Of a stretch of DNA of 64,000 nt, positions 24,212-32,365 are shown in pieces (within the stretch, counting starts at the first letter, position 1; every line of letters starts with the position of its first letter). Both the position numbers and the translations under genes were made by a program. Origin of the DNA: Clostridium_AT radicumherbarum (lineage in GTDB: Bacteria; Bacillota; Clostridia; Clostridiales; Clostridiaceae); the NCBI RefSeq assembly GCF_045310525.1, contig NZ_JBJHZY010000001.1, forward strand, positions 868,001-932,000. The letters are read 5' to 3'. Under the pieces are notes generated by a model that was not told the origin of the DNA, ran no database searches, and worked only from the letters and a program-made list of their open reading frames with translations.

Positions 24212-25804
24212 TTATAGTTGAGATTTAAATTCTAAATATTCATCATAATCCATTCTTTTATCGATAATACCTTCATTTGTAATTTCTATAATTCTATTTG
24301 CTATAGTTTGTACAAATTGATGGTCATGAGAGGCAAATAAAATAACACTTTTATAATCTATAAGCCCATTATTTACTGCAGTTATTGATTCTAAGTCAAG
24401 GTGATTTGTTGGCTGATCAAAAATTAGTGCGTTAGCGCTTGAAAGCATCATTCTAGAAAGCATGCATCTAACTCTTTCTCCTCCAGATAGTACCTTGGCT
24501 TCCTTTAAGGCTTCATCTCCAGAGAAAAGCATTCTTCCAAGAAAACCTCTTAAATAGCTTTCAGATTTTTCTTCTGAGAACTGCCTCATCCAGTCAACAA
24601 GATTTAAAGCTACATCATTAAAGAATTCATTATTATCTTTAGGAAAATAAGCTTTTGTTATGGTAATTCCCCATTTATAGCTTCCGCTGTCTGGTTCCAT
24701 TTCTCCAGCTAATATTTTAAATAGTGTAGTTGTGGCAATTTCGTTTTCAGAAGCAAAGGCTATTTTATCTCCTTTAGCCATGGTAAAACTTACATTGTTT
24801 AATAATTTTACTCCATCTATAGTTTTACATAAGCCATCTACAGTTAAAATATCATTTCCCACTTCTCTTTCAGGCTTAAAACCCACAAAAGGATACCTTC
24901 TGCTGGAAGGCTCAATATCATCAATAGAAATTTTATCAAGGAGCTTCTTACGTGAAGTTGCCTGTTTGGACTTAGATGCATTTGCGCTAAAACGTGCAAT
25001 AAATTCTTGAAGATCCTTTATTTTTTCCTCTTTCTTTTTATTTTGATCCTTTGCCAGTTGAAGAGCTAATTGGCTAGACTCATACCAAAAGTCATAGTTT
25101 CCAACATACAGCTTAATTTTACCAAAGTCCACATCAGCCATATGAGTACAAACCTTATTTAAAAAGTGTCTATCATGGGATACCACAATTACCGTACCCT
25201 CAAAGTTTATTAGAAATTCTTCAAGCCAATTTATTGATTTTATATCAAGATGATTAGTAGGCTCGTCTAGAATTAAGACTCCTGGATTACCAAAGAGAGC
25301 CTGTGCTAGCAAGACCTTAATCTTTTCAGAGCCACCTAAATCAGACATTTTCTTATTGTGAAGGTCCATACCAATACCTAGACCTTGAAGCAGGGTTGCA
25401 GCTTCAGCTTCAGCTTCCCAGCCGTTAAGCTCAGCAAATTCACCTTCAAGCTCAGAAGCCTTAATTCCATCTTCATCTGAGAAATCAACCTTAGAATATA
25501 ACGCTTCTTTTTCCTCCATTATCTCATAAAGTCGTGCATTTCCCATGATTACAGTTTGAAGTACTTCATATTCATCATACTCAAAATGATCTTGCTTTAA
25601 AACAGACATTCTAACGCCTTTATCTATACTTATCTCACCTGAATTAGGTTCTATTTCACCAGATAAAATTTTTAGAAACGTACTTTTACCGGCTCCATTA
25701 GCGCCAATAACACCATAACAATTTCCTGGAGTGAATTTTATATTTACATCTTCAAATAGTTTTTTATCTCCATATCTTAATCCAACATTAGTTACTGTTA
25801 TCAA
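24212..25804 (-). CDS. ABC-F family ATPase (YkpA/YbiT-like) with asymmetric nucleotide sites
   Basis: 530 residues from TTG 25804 after AGGAGGG; a longer in-frame reading from 25903 runs through the leader and is rejected. Two ABC domains, no membrane segment. NBD1 has Walker A GANGAGKS (34-41), Walker B ILDE (D180/E181) but signature LGGSE (156-160). The charged ABC-F linker is at about 240-300. NBD2 has an intact LSGGE signature (439-443), but its Walker A is ASENEIATTT without lysine (351-360) and Walker B is FDQ, with Gln at the catalytic position (464). ABC-F proteins act on the ribosome. A structured leader (25876-25943) precedes the gene. Confidence 0.88.
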   Translation of the reverse strand: MITVTNVGLRYGDKKLFEDVNIKFTPGNCYGVIGANGAGKSTFLKILSGEIEPNSGEISIDKGVRMSVLKQDHFEYDEYEVLQTVIMGNARLYEIMEEKEALYSKVDFSDEDGIKASELEGEFAELNGWEAEAEAATLLQGLGIGMDLHNKKMSDLGGSEKIKVLLAQALFGNPGVLILDEPTNHLDIKSINWLEEFLINFEGTVIVVSHDRHFLNKVCTHMADVDFGKIKLYVGNYDFWYESSQLALQLAKDQNKKKEEKIKDLQEFIARFSANASKSKQATSRKKLLDKISIDDIEPSSRRYPFVGFKPEREVGNDILTVDGLCKTIDGVKLLNNVSFTMAKGDKIAFASENEIATTTLFKILAGEMEPDSGSYKWGITITKAYFPKDNNEFFNDVALNLVDWMRQFSEEKSESYLRGFLGRMLFSGDEALKEAKVLSGGERVRCMLSRMMLSSANALIFDQPTNHLDLESITAVNNGLIDYKSVILFASHDHQFVQTIANRIIEITNEGIIDKRMDYDEYLEFKSQL

Positions 25805-25834
25805 TTTATTTCCCTCCTGTATTCTTATTCTCCA

Positions 25835-25857
25835 CTGAAAGATTATTAATCTTTCAG
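25835..25857 (-). repeat. Palindromic hairpin element, copy 1
   Basis: On the minus strand CTGAAAGATT and AATCTTTCAG enclose AAT, a 10-bp perfect stem with core GATTAATAATC. It lies in the ABC-F leader between the structured motif and the ribosome site. Same design as copies at 29332, 35903, 35947 and 48457, but with different arm sequence. Confidence 0.65.
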
Positions 25858-25875
25858 CCTCCTGCATTCTTGATA

Positions 25876-25943
25876 CTGAGTAACCTGTACTCAACCATTC
25901 CAATAAGCTAGGTTACCCGTAAAAATCCATTTAGGACTTTTAC
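25876..25943 (-). promoter_or_regulatory. Structured 5' leader element, copy A
   Basis: Minus-strand order: helix 1 GTAAAAGTCC / GGATTTTTAC around loop TAAAT; ACGGGTAA; then helix 2 GGGTAACCT / AGGTTACTC, enclosing TTGGAATGG and GAGT. Copies B (29697) and C (48481) share the loop, ACGRGTAA, GGMA and GAGT while helix 2 covaries. The ABC-F start codon lies about 75 bases downstream. It matches no riboswitch family I know. An extra hairpin (ATAAGCAT/ATGCTTAT, 25950-25970) lies upstream. Confidence 0.65.
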
Positions 25944-26130
25944 CTGTAGATAAGCATTATTCATGCTTATGCTCCTTGTATTCTTTTGTACACACAAAGT
26001 GAAATTATAACATAAATTTGTTAAGTTTTCATTATATTTATGGAATTTTAGATAAAGTTATTATATGGGAATATGGAAAAACTTAAAAATAAAGAACCAT
26101 TGAGGAATTCAACAGCTCTTTAAGAAAATT

Positions 26131-26730
26131 TTATTTCATAAAATCAGGTTTTGGCATTACAAACAAATGAGGTTCTTCAAAACGATCTTGAACAGTTCTT
26201 AAAGCTTCACCAAATCTTTGAAAATGAACGATTTCTCTTTCACGTAAAAACTTTAGAGGCTCTATTACATCAGGATCATCAGCGAGGTTAATTAAATATT
26301 CATAGGTTGCTCTAGCCTTTTGCTCAGCAGCTAAGTCTTCTGTTAAATCAACAATTGGATCACCTTTAGACTGAATGTAGGCTGCTGTCCATGCAGCGCC
26401 GCTTGCTCCTGCTGGAAAAATCCCTCTACCATGATCTACATAGTAAGGAGCAGCTCCTGATTTCTCTATTTCTTCTAAAGTTGCATTTCTCATTAATTGA
26501 TGAACCATGGCTCCAACCATTTCTAAGTGCGCAAGCTCTTCTGTACCAATATCATTACAGGTAGCAATAGCTTGAGGAGTAACCATTGAATATCTCTGAC
26601 TTAAGTATCTAAGTGATGCACCTAGTTCACCATCGGGCCCGCCATATTGGGCAATTATAATCTTCGCCATTTCTGGATTTGGATTCTTAATTTTTACTGG
26701 AAATTCAAGCAGCTTTTCGTATGTCCACAT
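26131..26730 (-). CDS. cotJC: Spore coat protein CotJC (manganese-catalase-like)
   Basis: 199 residues. It starts MWTYEKLLEFPVKI like Bacillus CotJC and shows the Mn-catalase ferritin-like ligands in order: GELGASLRYLSQRY, GTEELAHLEMV, LTEDLAAEQKARATYEYL and REREIVHFQRFGEAL. It is an inner spore coat protein with catalase-type fold. It is last of the cotJABC operon, 15 bases after cotJB. Mother-cell (SigE) expression is expected from family knowledge. Confidence 0.95.
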   Translation of the reverse strand: MWTYEKLLEFPVKIKNPNPEMAKIIIAQYGGPDGELGASLRYLSQRYSMVTPQAIATCNDIGTEELAHLEMVGAMVHQLMRNATLEEIEKSGAAPYYVDHGRGIFPAGASGAAWTAAYIQSKGDPIVDLTEDLAAEQKARATYEYLINLADDPDVIEPLKFLREREIVHFQRFGEALRTVQDRFEEPHLFVMPKPDFMK

Positions 26731-26745
26731 ATATTACTCCCTCCC

Positions 26746-27006
26746 TTATATCCTAAAGTTGGCTTCATATTCCCATGGCCATGGTTCTTTTATCCATTGC
26801 CAAGGATATGGGCTGTATGAATCATGCTCACCAATCATTCCAAAGCATCTTTCATACTCCTGCTTAAGCATTAAGCCTTCTTTTACATAACCATTGTATT
26901 TTATAAGAGCTTCACGGTCAGATGGATGTGTGTTTAAATATAAAGAGAGGTCCTCTACCATGAAATTTACAGCGGTTATTTGTTTTAAAAGCTGAAATTT
27001 ATCCAT
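26746..27006 (-). CDS. cotJB: Spore coat protein CotJB
   Basis: 86 residues. LLKQITAVNFMVEDLSLYLNTHPSDREAL...KEGLMLKQEYERCFG and the C-terminal WQWIKEPWPWEYEANF are the CotJB family blocks (helical pair plus a Trp/Pro-rich end). It is a coat component needed with CotJC. AGGAGG site; 15 bases on either side separate it from cotJA and cotJC. Confidence 0.94.
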   Translation of the reverse strand: MDKFQLLKQITAVNFMVEDLSLYLNTHPSDREALIKYNGYVKEGLMLKQEYERCFGMIGEHDSYSPYPWQWIKEPWPWEYEANFRI

Positions 27007-27021
27007 TTTCAGTTACCTCCT

Positions 27022-27273
27022 TTATATATTACCCAGTGGTCTAGTTTTCTTATCTTTTCCTTCATAAGGACTATAAAGCTCTGGAAAAACTGTACCGTTA
27101 CTAAGAGCCTCTATGGGAGAGAAGATTGTGCATAATTTTTGATAAGGAACATAAGCAGCAGCAAGTCGTACATTTCTAATAACTGTTTCCTGTGGAATAC
27201 AGTTATTTTTAGGGTTAAAGTTCATCTCCTGCATTTGGTACATACTAAAATCCGGTTTTTCATCATGAGCCAT
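27022..27273 (-). CDS. cotJA: Spore coat protein CotJA
   Basis: 83 residues. The family core VRLAAAYVPYQKLCTIFSPIEALSNGTVFPELYSPY is complete; the rest is a polar tail. First gene of the operon. Upstream on the minus strand a CATATACT at 27311-27318 could be a SigE -10 element, but no convincing -35 was found. The coat complex is deposited around the forespore by the mother cell. Confidence 0.92.
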   Translation of the reverse strand: MAHDEKPDFSMYQMQEMNFNPKNNCIPQETVIRNVRLAAAYVPYQKLCTIFSPIEALSNGTVFPELYSPYEGKDKKTRPLGNI

Positions 27274-27421
27274 GTTTATTTTCCTCCTTTAAAGTTGCTC
27301 ACATAATATCAGTATATGTTTATAAATAAGCTTTGTCACAAGGGTGATATAAATTTAGCAATAATAAAAGTAGAGTTATATTAATGATTATTAATAATTT
27401 CATGTAAAAATAGCAGAGGGT

Positions 27422-27826
27422 TTACAACAAGCTAATTGGTAACTGGGCTTCTTCTAATTTTTGATTTGCAACCTTAAGTCTTAATAGTGTACCTATTATA
27501 GAAAAAATAAAACTTATTATAATAATCATATTTGGTCTTATAGATTCATTTGAATTACCAGCCTGTATTTCCTGCAGTACTTGATTTTTTCTTAGTACGG
27601 CAACTTTCAAGAATATTAGGTAAGAGAGTACAGATAGTAAAATTGAATAAATTGCAATTTCAGTAGTTTTTATGGTAGTTTTTTGTGATTTTGCTGCTAA
27701 CCCCTCCTCCTTTTGAAGCTCTGCCTCTTTACCTTTATTACCGGATTCAATACCTAGTAAACTTGATAAGATAAAAATTGCTTGAGCTATATTTTCAGAA
27801 TCAATTAAATCAAATGCTGTAGGCAT
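27422..27826 (-). CDS. Membrane protein of unknown function
   Basis: 134 residues. It has an N-terminal amphipathic segment with a charged linker (SGNKGKEAELQKEEG) and two membrane helices (about 56-75 and 97-113), separated by a polar loop containing EIQAGNSNESI. The start follows AAAGGGGGTG. I do not recognise the family. It is encoded between the helicase and cotJ genes in the same direction, with a terminator between it and the helicase, so it is probably its own unit. Confidence 0.65.
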   Translation of the reverse strand: MPTAFDLIDSENIAQAIFILSSLLGIESGNKGKEAELQKEEGLAAKSQKTTIKTTEIAIYSILLSVLSYLIFLKVAVLRKNQVLQEIQAGNSNESIRPNMIIIISFIFSIIGTLLRLKVANQKLEEAQLPISLL

Positions 27827-27894
27827 ATTTTCACCCCCTTTATTTATAATATTAAAAGAGTTGTAACATGTTAATTAACTTTTTATAAAAGAGA

Positions 27895-27929
27895 AGCCCT
27901 ATTATAAAAAATATTTTTATAATAGGGCT
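27895..27929 (-). terminator. Terminator of the helicase gene
   Basis: AGCCCTATTATAAAAA and TTTTTATAATAGGGCT form a 15-16 bp stem with a tiny loop, T-rich on the minus-strand 3' side. Confidence 0.8.
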
Positions 27930-27966
27930 GATTTTTTATTATTATTTTACTGCAGTTATTATATAA

Positions 27967-29181
27967 TTACTTAATATTTTTCCTTTTGTTTAAATTTATC
28001 TTAGAAGAGGTATCTTTCTTTTTTTCAAAGGCCTTGTGGAAATGAGGGGCAGTTAGCTTGCCAAGGTGTACTTCTTTTATATCAATATTGATTTTGAATT
28101 CTTTTTCATATTTTTTAATTGTGCTCAATTCCTTTTGAGTTACTATGGAGATAGCTTTACCAGTTTCATTAGCTCTGCCTGTTCTACCAACTCTATGAAT
28201 ATAATCCTTAGAATGAGGTGGTAAATCCAGATTAAAAATGTGAGTAATTTCTTTTATATCTAGACCTCTTGCTGCTAGGTCCGAGGCTACCAATATTTGC
28301 AGCCTCCCGCTTCTAAAGTCCTCCATCGCCTTTTGGCGTTCCTCTTTAGTGGCTTTACCATGTATTCCATAAGCTTTAAAGTGATGATATCTAAGCTTTA
28401 AAGTAGTTATTTCTGTCTCATCACTTTTATTTATAAAAACTATTGCTTTGTTAGGCTTTTCGGCAGCAATTATTTTTCTAAGGGTCTCCATTTTGTCTCT
28501 TTGTTCTGCTAAAACATACATATGTTCTATATTTGGATTAATATCAATATTATCACTTATACGAATAACTTCAGGCTCTTTCATTAGACTTTGGGCTGCG
28601 CCTATAACACTATCATCGATGGTTGCTGAAAATAACATAAGCTGCCTGTCTTTTAGGGTCGTTTTGATAATATCTTTTACTGTACCCAAATTTTTCTCAT
28701 TAAGAAGCCTATCACCTTCATCAATAACAATGGTTTTTATAGTATGTGCACTGATTTTTTTGATTTTAATAAGCTCAAAAATTCTTCCTGAAGAGCCTAC
28801 TATTATATGTGGTTTTTCTCTTAATTTTTCCACTTGTCTTTTTATATTCACATCTCCAATAACTGCTAAAGAAGTAATGGGCATATTGGAATCCTCAGCT
28901 AAGGTTTTAATTACCTTATCTATTTGCATAACAAGTTCATGTGTAGGTGCTAGAATAATTGTATGCATCTCTTTTTTTTCGCTTTCTATTCTTTGAAATA
29001 TAGGCAGCAAATAAGCTAAGGTTTTACCACTTCCTGTTTGTGATTGACCAATAATATCTTTATTTTTAAGTGCTATTGGTATTACTTTTTCTTGAATTTC
29101 TGTAGGTGTAGATATATTTTCCTTTTTCAATCCATTTATTAAATTTGAATTAAGTCCTAGATCATCAAATGGTATTAACAT
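27967..29181 (-). CDS. DEAD-box family RNA helicase with DEGD motif II
   Basis: 404 residues, a compact two-RecA-domain helicase. Q motif TPTEIQ (25-30), motif I SQTGSGKT (47-54), Ia APTHEL, motif II DEGD (154-157, where DEAD is usual), motif III SAT (185-187), motif V ARGLD and VI HRVGRTGR. It ends with a short basic tail (NKRKNIK) that may aid RNA binding. These helicases remodel rRNA or mRNA structure, often in the cold. A TTGACA-17-TAAAAT promoter lies upstream (29223-29251). Closest in size to the short YfmL type. Confidence 0.9.
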   Translation of the reverse strand: MLIPFDDLGLNSNLINGLKKENISTPTEIQEKVIPIALKNKDIIGQSQTGSGKTLAYLLPIFQRIESEKKEMHTIILAPTHELVMQIDKVIKTLAEDSNMPITSLAVIGDVNIKRQVEKLREKPHIIVGSSGRIFELIKIKKISAHTIKTIVIDEGDRLLNEKNLGTVKDIIKTTLKDRQLMLFSATIDDSVIGAAQSLMKEPEVIRISDNIDINPNIEHMYVLAEQRDKMETLRKIIAAEKPNKAIVFINKSDETEITTLKLRYHHFKAYGIHGKATKEERQKAMEDFRSGRLQILVASDLAARGLDIKEITHIFNLDLPPHSKDYIHRVGRTGRANETGKAISIVTQKELSTIKKYEKEFKINIDIKEVHLGKLTAPHFHKAFEKKKDTSSKINLNKRKNIK

Positions 29182-29222
29182 AGTTGGTCTCCTTTATATA
29201 ATCAAATTTCAAAGTATTACTA

Positions 29223-29251
29223 ATTTTATACTTTGGAAGTTATTTTGTCAA
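29223..29251 (-). promoter_or_regulatory. Sigma-A promoter of the helicase gene
   Basis: Minus strand TTGACA (29251-29246) and TAAAAT (29228-29223) with 17-base spacing, about 40 bases before the start codon. Confidence 0.7.
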
Positions 29252-29331
29252 AATACTTTAATTATTATTTTTACTCCCCCCTTAAAATAAAATCCATGGT
29301 GCGTATATAATCTTGAATGCGGACGTAGGTG

Positions 29332-29358
29332 GCATAACAATTAATAATTGTTATGTGC
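29332..29358 (+). repeat. Palindromic hairpin element, copy 2
   Basis: GCATAACAATT and AATTGTTATGTGC pair around AAT (one bulge). It lies 25 bases upstream of the start of the 29384 lipoprotein gene. Core CAATTAATAATTG is shared with the copies at 35947 and 48457; the outer arm (ATA/TAT) differs and pairs. Confidence 0.65.
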
Positions 29359-29383
29359 ATATTAGGAATACAGGAGGGAAAAT

Positions 29384-29689
29384 ATGAAGCGGAAGCTTGC
29401 GGTAATACTATTAGTATCAACTATTTTACTATCAGGTTGTTCTGGTATAGGCTTAAAATCTAGTAATGCATCAGGGAACAATGCTTCAGGAACTCAGAGC
29501 ACTCAAACAGACCAAAGAGTACAGGTTCAAACAAATTTTAACGCTATTAAGCCTGGTACTGTTCCAAAACTTTCAGGAGTTCAAAATGCACAGGTAAATG
29601 TTAAAGTAGACTCCACCTTGAAAGATTTAGATAGTACATTAAAATCAATTCAAGATGCTAAAGATATCGATTATAATTCGGTAAATTAA
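29384..29689 (+). CDS. Small lipoprotein, unknown
   Basis: 101 residues. Lipoprotein signal peptide with lipobox LLSGC (C19), then a Ser/Asn/Thr/Gln-rich linker and a short segment of repeated LKDLDSTLKSIQDAKDI helix. Anchored outside the membrane after lipidation. Function not recognised. It is followed after 100 bases, through structured leader copy B, by an exported coiled-coil protein; the two may share one transcript. AGGAGGG site. Confidence 0.75.
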   Translation: MKRKLAVILLVSTILLSGCSGIGLKSSNASGNNASGTQSTQTDQRVQVQTNFNAIKPGTVPKLSGVQNAQVNVKVDSTLKDLDSTLKSIQDAKDIDYNSVN

Positions 29690-29696
29690 AAGGAGG

Positions 29697-29763
29697 TAAA
29701 AGTCCTAAATGGGCTTTTACGAGTAATTTGCGAGCGGAAGCGAGTGATCTTAAATTACTCAGT
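29697..29763 (+). promoter_or_regulatory. Structured 5' leader element, copy B
   Basis: Helix 1 GTAAAAGTCC / GGGCTTTTAC around loop TAAAT; then CGAGTAA and helix 2 GAGTAATTT / AAATTACTC (nine perfect pairs), enclosing GCGGAAGCG and GAGT. It begins eight bases after the lipoprotein stop codon and ends 27 bases before the next start. Compared with copies A and C, helix 2 keeps pairing while its bases change. Confidence 0.65.
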
Positions 29764-29789
29764 GTTCCGACTAAAAGGAGGAATTAACA

Positions 29790-30620
29790 ATGAATAAAAA
29801 GAAAATACTTTCACTAGTTTTATCAATACTTGTAGTTTTACCAGCTACTGCTTATGCAAAGGGTAATAATGATTCAAAGGGTAATACAGGAAAAGGGCAG
29901 CAAGTTGTCCAAAAGCACAGCGATAACGAAGACAAGGATCAAGAAAAAGATAATAATAAGGAAAATGATAACGAGAATGATAATAAGGATGCAGTAAAGG
30001 TACAAGAACATAAACAAGAAGCTGCGCAAAATCAAGCTGCAAAGAAACAGCAAATTGAGCAGTTTAAAACTGACATGAGAGCAAAGCATGCTCAAATGGC
30101 TGATTTAAGAACACAAACTAAAGCACTAAGAAGCCAAGTAGAGCAAAAAAGAGAGCAGCTTCAGGCTATTATAAAAGATATAGAAGAAGGAAATAAAACA
30201 CTTTCACCTGATATGCTAAAATCTCTTCTTGATGCAGCACAAAATCTTAAACTCGATACTAAGCAAGTTAAAGCTACTGCAGAAATAAATAATGAAGTAG
30301 CTGACACTCAATCAAAGGTTAGCGGTAAAGATTTTAATAATGCTTTAGCATCAATGGATAAAGTTATTTCAAGACTTCAACAAAGATTAGCTGCATTGAA
30401 ACAATTAAATAGTGATTTGGATGCAGCACTTGCTATAGCAAATCAAGCAGTTGTACCTGCGCCTACTACATCAACAGACTCTACTAGCACAGCAGGAGTG
30501 ACATCAACAACTACAACTGATTCCAATACAACAGCACCAGCAACATCAACAACTACAACTAATTCCAATACAACAGCACCAGCAACTTCTACAAATACAA
30601 CAACTACAACTTCAAACTAA
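29790..30620 (+). CDS. Exported coiled-coil protein with Thr-rich tail
   Basis: 276 residues. Signal peptide 1-24 (ending ATAYAKG), a highly charged Asp/Lys/Asn/Glu segment (30-65), a long helical coiled-coil region (70-215: repeated QAAKKQQIEQFKTDM, TKALRSQVEQKREQLQ, MDKVISRLQQRLAALKQLN) and a Ser/Thr/Pro/Ala tail made of repeats. Likely secreted or wall-associated; the Thr-rich tail resembles cell-wall linkers. No sorting motif. The ribosome site is AAAGGAGG. Function unknown. Confidence 0.75.
   Translation: MNKKKILSLVLSILVVLPATAYAKGNNDSKGNTGKGQQVVQKHSDNEDKDQEKDNNKENDNENDNKDAVKVQEHKQEAAQNQAAKKQQIEQFKTDMRAKHAQMADLRTQTKALRSQVEQKREQLQAIIKDIEEGNKTLSPDMLKSLLDAAQNLKLDTKQVKATAEINNEVADTQSKVSGKDFNNALASMDKVISRLQQRLAALKQLNSDLDAALAIANQAVVPAPTTSTDSTSTAGVTSTTTTDSNTTAPATSTTTTNSNTTAPATSTNTTTTTSN
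30501..30584 (+). repeat. Two 42-base tandem repeats in the Thr-rich tail
   Basis: The unit starting ACATCAACAACTACAACT and ending ACAGCACCAGCA occurs at 30501-30542 and 30543-30584 with one base difference (G/A). Each encodes 14 residues of Thr/Ser/Asn/Pro/Ala. Near identity suggests a recent duplication and a length-variable tail. Confidence 0.85.
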
Positions 30621-30671
30621 AAATATAAAGTTAGAAAATTAAAAGCACAGGTTCACTGAAGTTTTAATATT

Positions 30672-30706
30672 AAAGTAGACATGAAGAAAAACATGTCTAC
30701 TTTTTT
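30672..30706 (+). terminator. Intrinsic terminator
   Basis: AAAGTAGACATG and CATGTCTACTTT pair around AAGAAAAA, then a T-run. Confidence 0.88.
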
Positions 30707-30904
30707 AATGCTACAATTTAGGAAAAAGGGTGTGGTTATAATGAGCAGGCTTTTAATTTACATTTAAAAGATTTCTTATACAAATATCTGTGATAAAAGT
30801 CTATAGAAAACTATTGTATAATATAATTTACTATTTAGTGGATACAATAAAGCTAACTGATGTGAATTGGTGAGTAAAGGTTGGTATACAAGGAGGATAA
30901 TGAG

Positions 30905-31474
30905 GTGCTTAAAATAAAAAATTCCACTTCAGATATTGATATAGATGAGGAAATTGCCATTATTAAAGTTATAGTAAATGATACAAAGGATATCTTTGAA
31001 AAGCTTGGCTACAGATCATTAGAGGATAGAGTCCTGAATGAAGGCTTTGAAACCTATATTGTGAATTCTATAAAAAACTATCCACTTAAAAGCAAGGTAA
31101 GTCTAATTATTAGCTTTATGAAGCAGGATGATTATATAGATATTTCTTCAATAAAAAAAGTTATACATACACATTTTAAATATAAGGCAGAAGAAAAGAA
31201 TTTAAGTCTTAAAGAACATTTTAGGCAGTGGATGACAAATATGACAATAGGACTTTTATTTCTCATACTATGCATAATATTAGTAGAAGTTTTAGAGAGA
31301 TTTTCTGATACCAATGTTGTTAAGATAATTAAAGAAAGCTTGCTTATTATTGGATGGGTTGCGTTATGGGAGCCTATTACATTTATATTGTTTGGATGGA
31401 GAACTGAAAAAAGAAGTATATATTATTATGAAAAATTAAGCCAAATAGATATTTATAATGAAAAGATAAAGTAA
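30905..31474 (+). CDS. Two-helix membrane protein, unknown
   Basis: 189 residues from GTG 30905, which lies eight bases after AAGGAGG; an earlier in-frame TTG at 30881 precedes the site and is rejected. A 115-residue cytoplasmic, mixed charged N-domain with helical segments (KVIVNDTKDIFEKLGYRSLEDRVLNEGFETYIVNSI) is followed by two membrane helices (about 117-137 and 147-165) and a short charged tail. I do not recognise the family. Monocistronic. Confidence 0.7.
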   Translation: MLKIKNSTSDIDIDEEIAIIKVIVNDTKDIFEKLGYRSLEDRVLNEGFETYIVNSIKNYPLKSKVSLIISFMKQDDYIDISSIKKVIHTHFKYKAEEKNLSLKEHFRQWMTNMTIGLLFLILCIILVEVLERFSDTNVVKIIKESLLIIGWVALWEPITFILFGWRTEKRSIYYYEKLSQIDIYNEKIK

Positions 31475-31537
31475 AGGGATGCTGCGAATTGAATTTGAAG
31501 CACCCCTTTAAATCTATTATTGAAAAACATTTGTCAA

Positions 31538-31562
31538 GCTTGAAGTAAACTACTCTTCAAGC
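31538..31562 (-). terminator. Terminator of the DUF3298 gene
   Basis: GCTTGAAG and CTTCAAGC pair around nine bases, followed on the minus strand by TTGACAAATGTTTTTC. The T-run is a few bases late, so confidence is moderate. Confidence 0.5.
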
Positions 31563-31573
31563 ATTAAACATAT

Positions 31574-32230
31574 TTAAGGTAAAAGATTTTTGATAGGGCT
31601 CAAAGGACCTAAGACATATAATATTTCATTGTATGGAATTTTAATTTCAAAGTTTCCAAAATAGTAGGGTGTGAATTCATATATTTTGTAATAAAGTACA
31701 AGTGAGTCAGGGGTTAGATAGAATTTCTGATTTTCTGTAATACCTTTATAAGGTGCGATTAGAGGCACCCCCATAGACTTTACTTTTTTTATTGCAATAT
31801 CACTTAAAATCCTTGTATAATATACTTTTTGATTAAAAAGGTCAGAAAATTCATAGGTTTCTCCTGTCTCTAAATTAGCGGTTATAGAACCAAAATAAGT
31901 CATTCCATGAGCTGCATGGTTTTCGTAAATATATAATTCAAAAAGCATGCTTATGAGGCCCTTTTCATTTAAAGGTACCTTATAGTCACTTACTACATCT
32001 GTTAAATCTTTCTTTTCCTTAACAAGGGCGTGTTCAGTAAATAATGAACCTTCTAGAGAAACGATGGAGTCATTTATGGCATCTTCTGCAACTTCATTTT
32101 TAAGCTCTTTAATAAGTGGATATTTTAATTTAAACTCAGCTGGAGAAAGTATTTGCTCATCAAGACCTGCAGAAATATTATCTTTGACTATATCCATGCT
32201 CACGTTCTCAGGATATCTGAAGTAAATCAT
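31574..32230 (-). CDS. DUF3298-domain protein
   Basis: 218 residues. The C-terminal half has the DUF3298 pattern: HAAHGMTYFGSITANLETGETYEFSDLF, then FYLTPDSLVLYYKIYEFTPYYFGNFEIKIPYNEI. This domain is found in extracytoplasmic parts of RsiV-type anti-sigma factors and lysozyme-binding proteins. Here there is no signal peptide or membrane helix, so it is a free, probably cytoplasmic version. Its role is unknown. It is an individual minus-strand unit between terminators. Confidence 0.75.
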   Translation of the reverse strand: MIYFRYPENVSMDIVKDNISAGLDEQILSPAEFKLKYPLIKELKNEVAEDAINDSIVSLEGSLFTEHALVKEKKDLTDVVSDYKVPLNEKGLISMLFELYIYENHAAHGMTYFGSITANLETGETYEFSDLFNQKVYYTRILSDIAIKKVKSMGVPLIAPYKGITENQKFYLTPDSLVLYYKIYEFTPYYFGNFEIKIPYNEILYVLGPLSPIKNLLP

Positions 32231-32328
32231 GATAAGATCCTTTCTTAAATTGCTATAAATTATAATATGATTGAACCTTTATAACTGTGAAATGGGAATA
32301 TGAATATTTCAAAGTAGAAGGAAAGTAA

Positions 32329-32360
32329 AAGGCGGTACAGAATAAATACTGTACCGCCTT
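32329..32360 (-). terminator. Terminator of the DnaA-N-like gene
   Basis: AAGGCGGTACAG and CTGTACCGCCTT form a 12-bp stem with an eight-base loop, followed on the minus strand by TTACTTTCC. Confidence 0.8.
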
Positions 32361-32365
32361 AATAT

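Noticed and set aside
28448..28996. 182-codon open frame on the plus strand
   Set aside because: It is wholly antisense to the well-supported DEAD-box helicase and lacks a ribosome site or recognisable domain.
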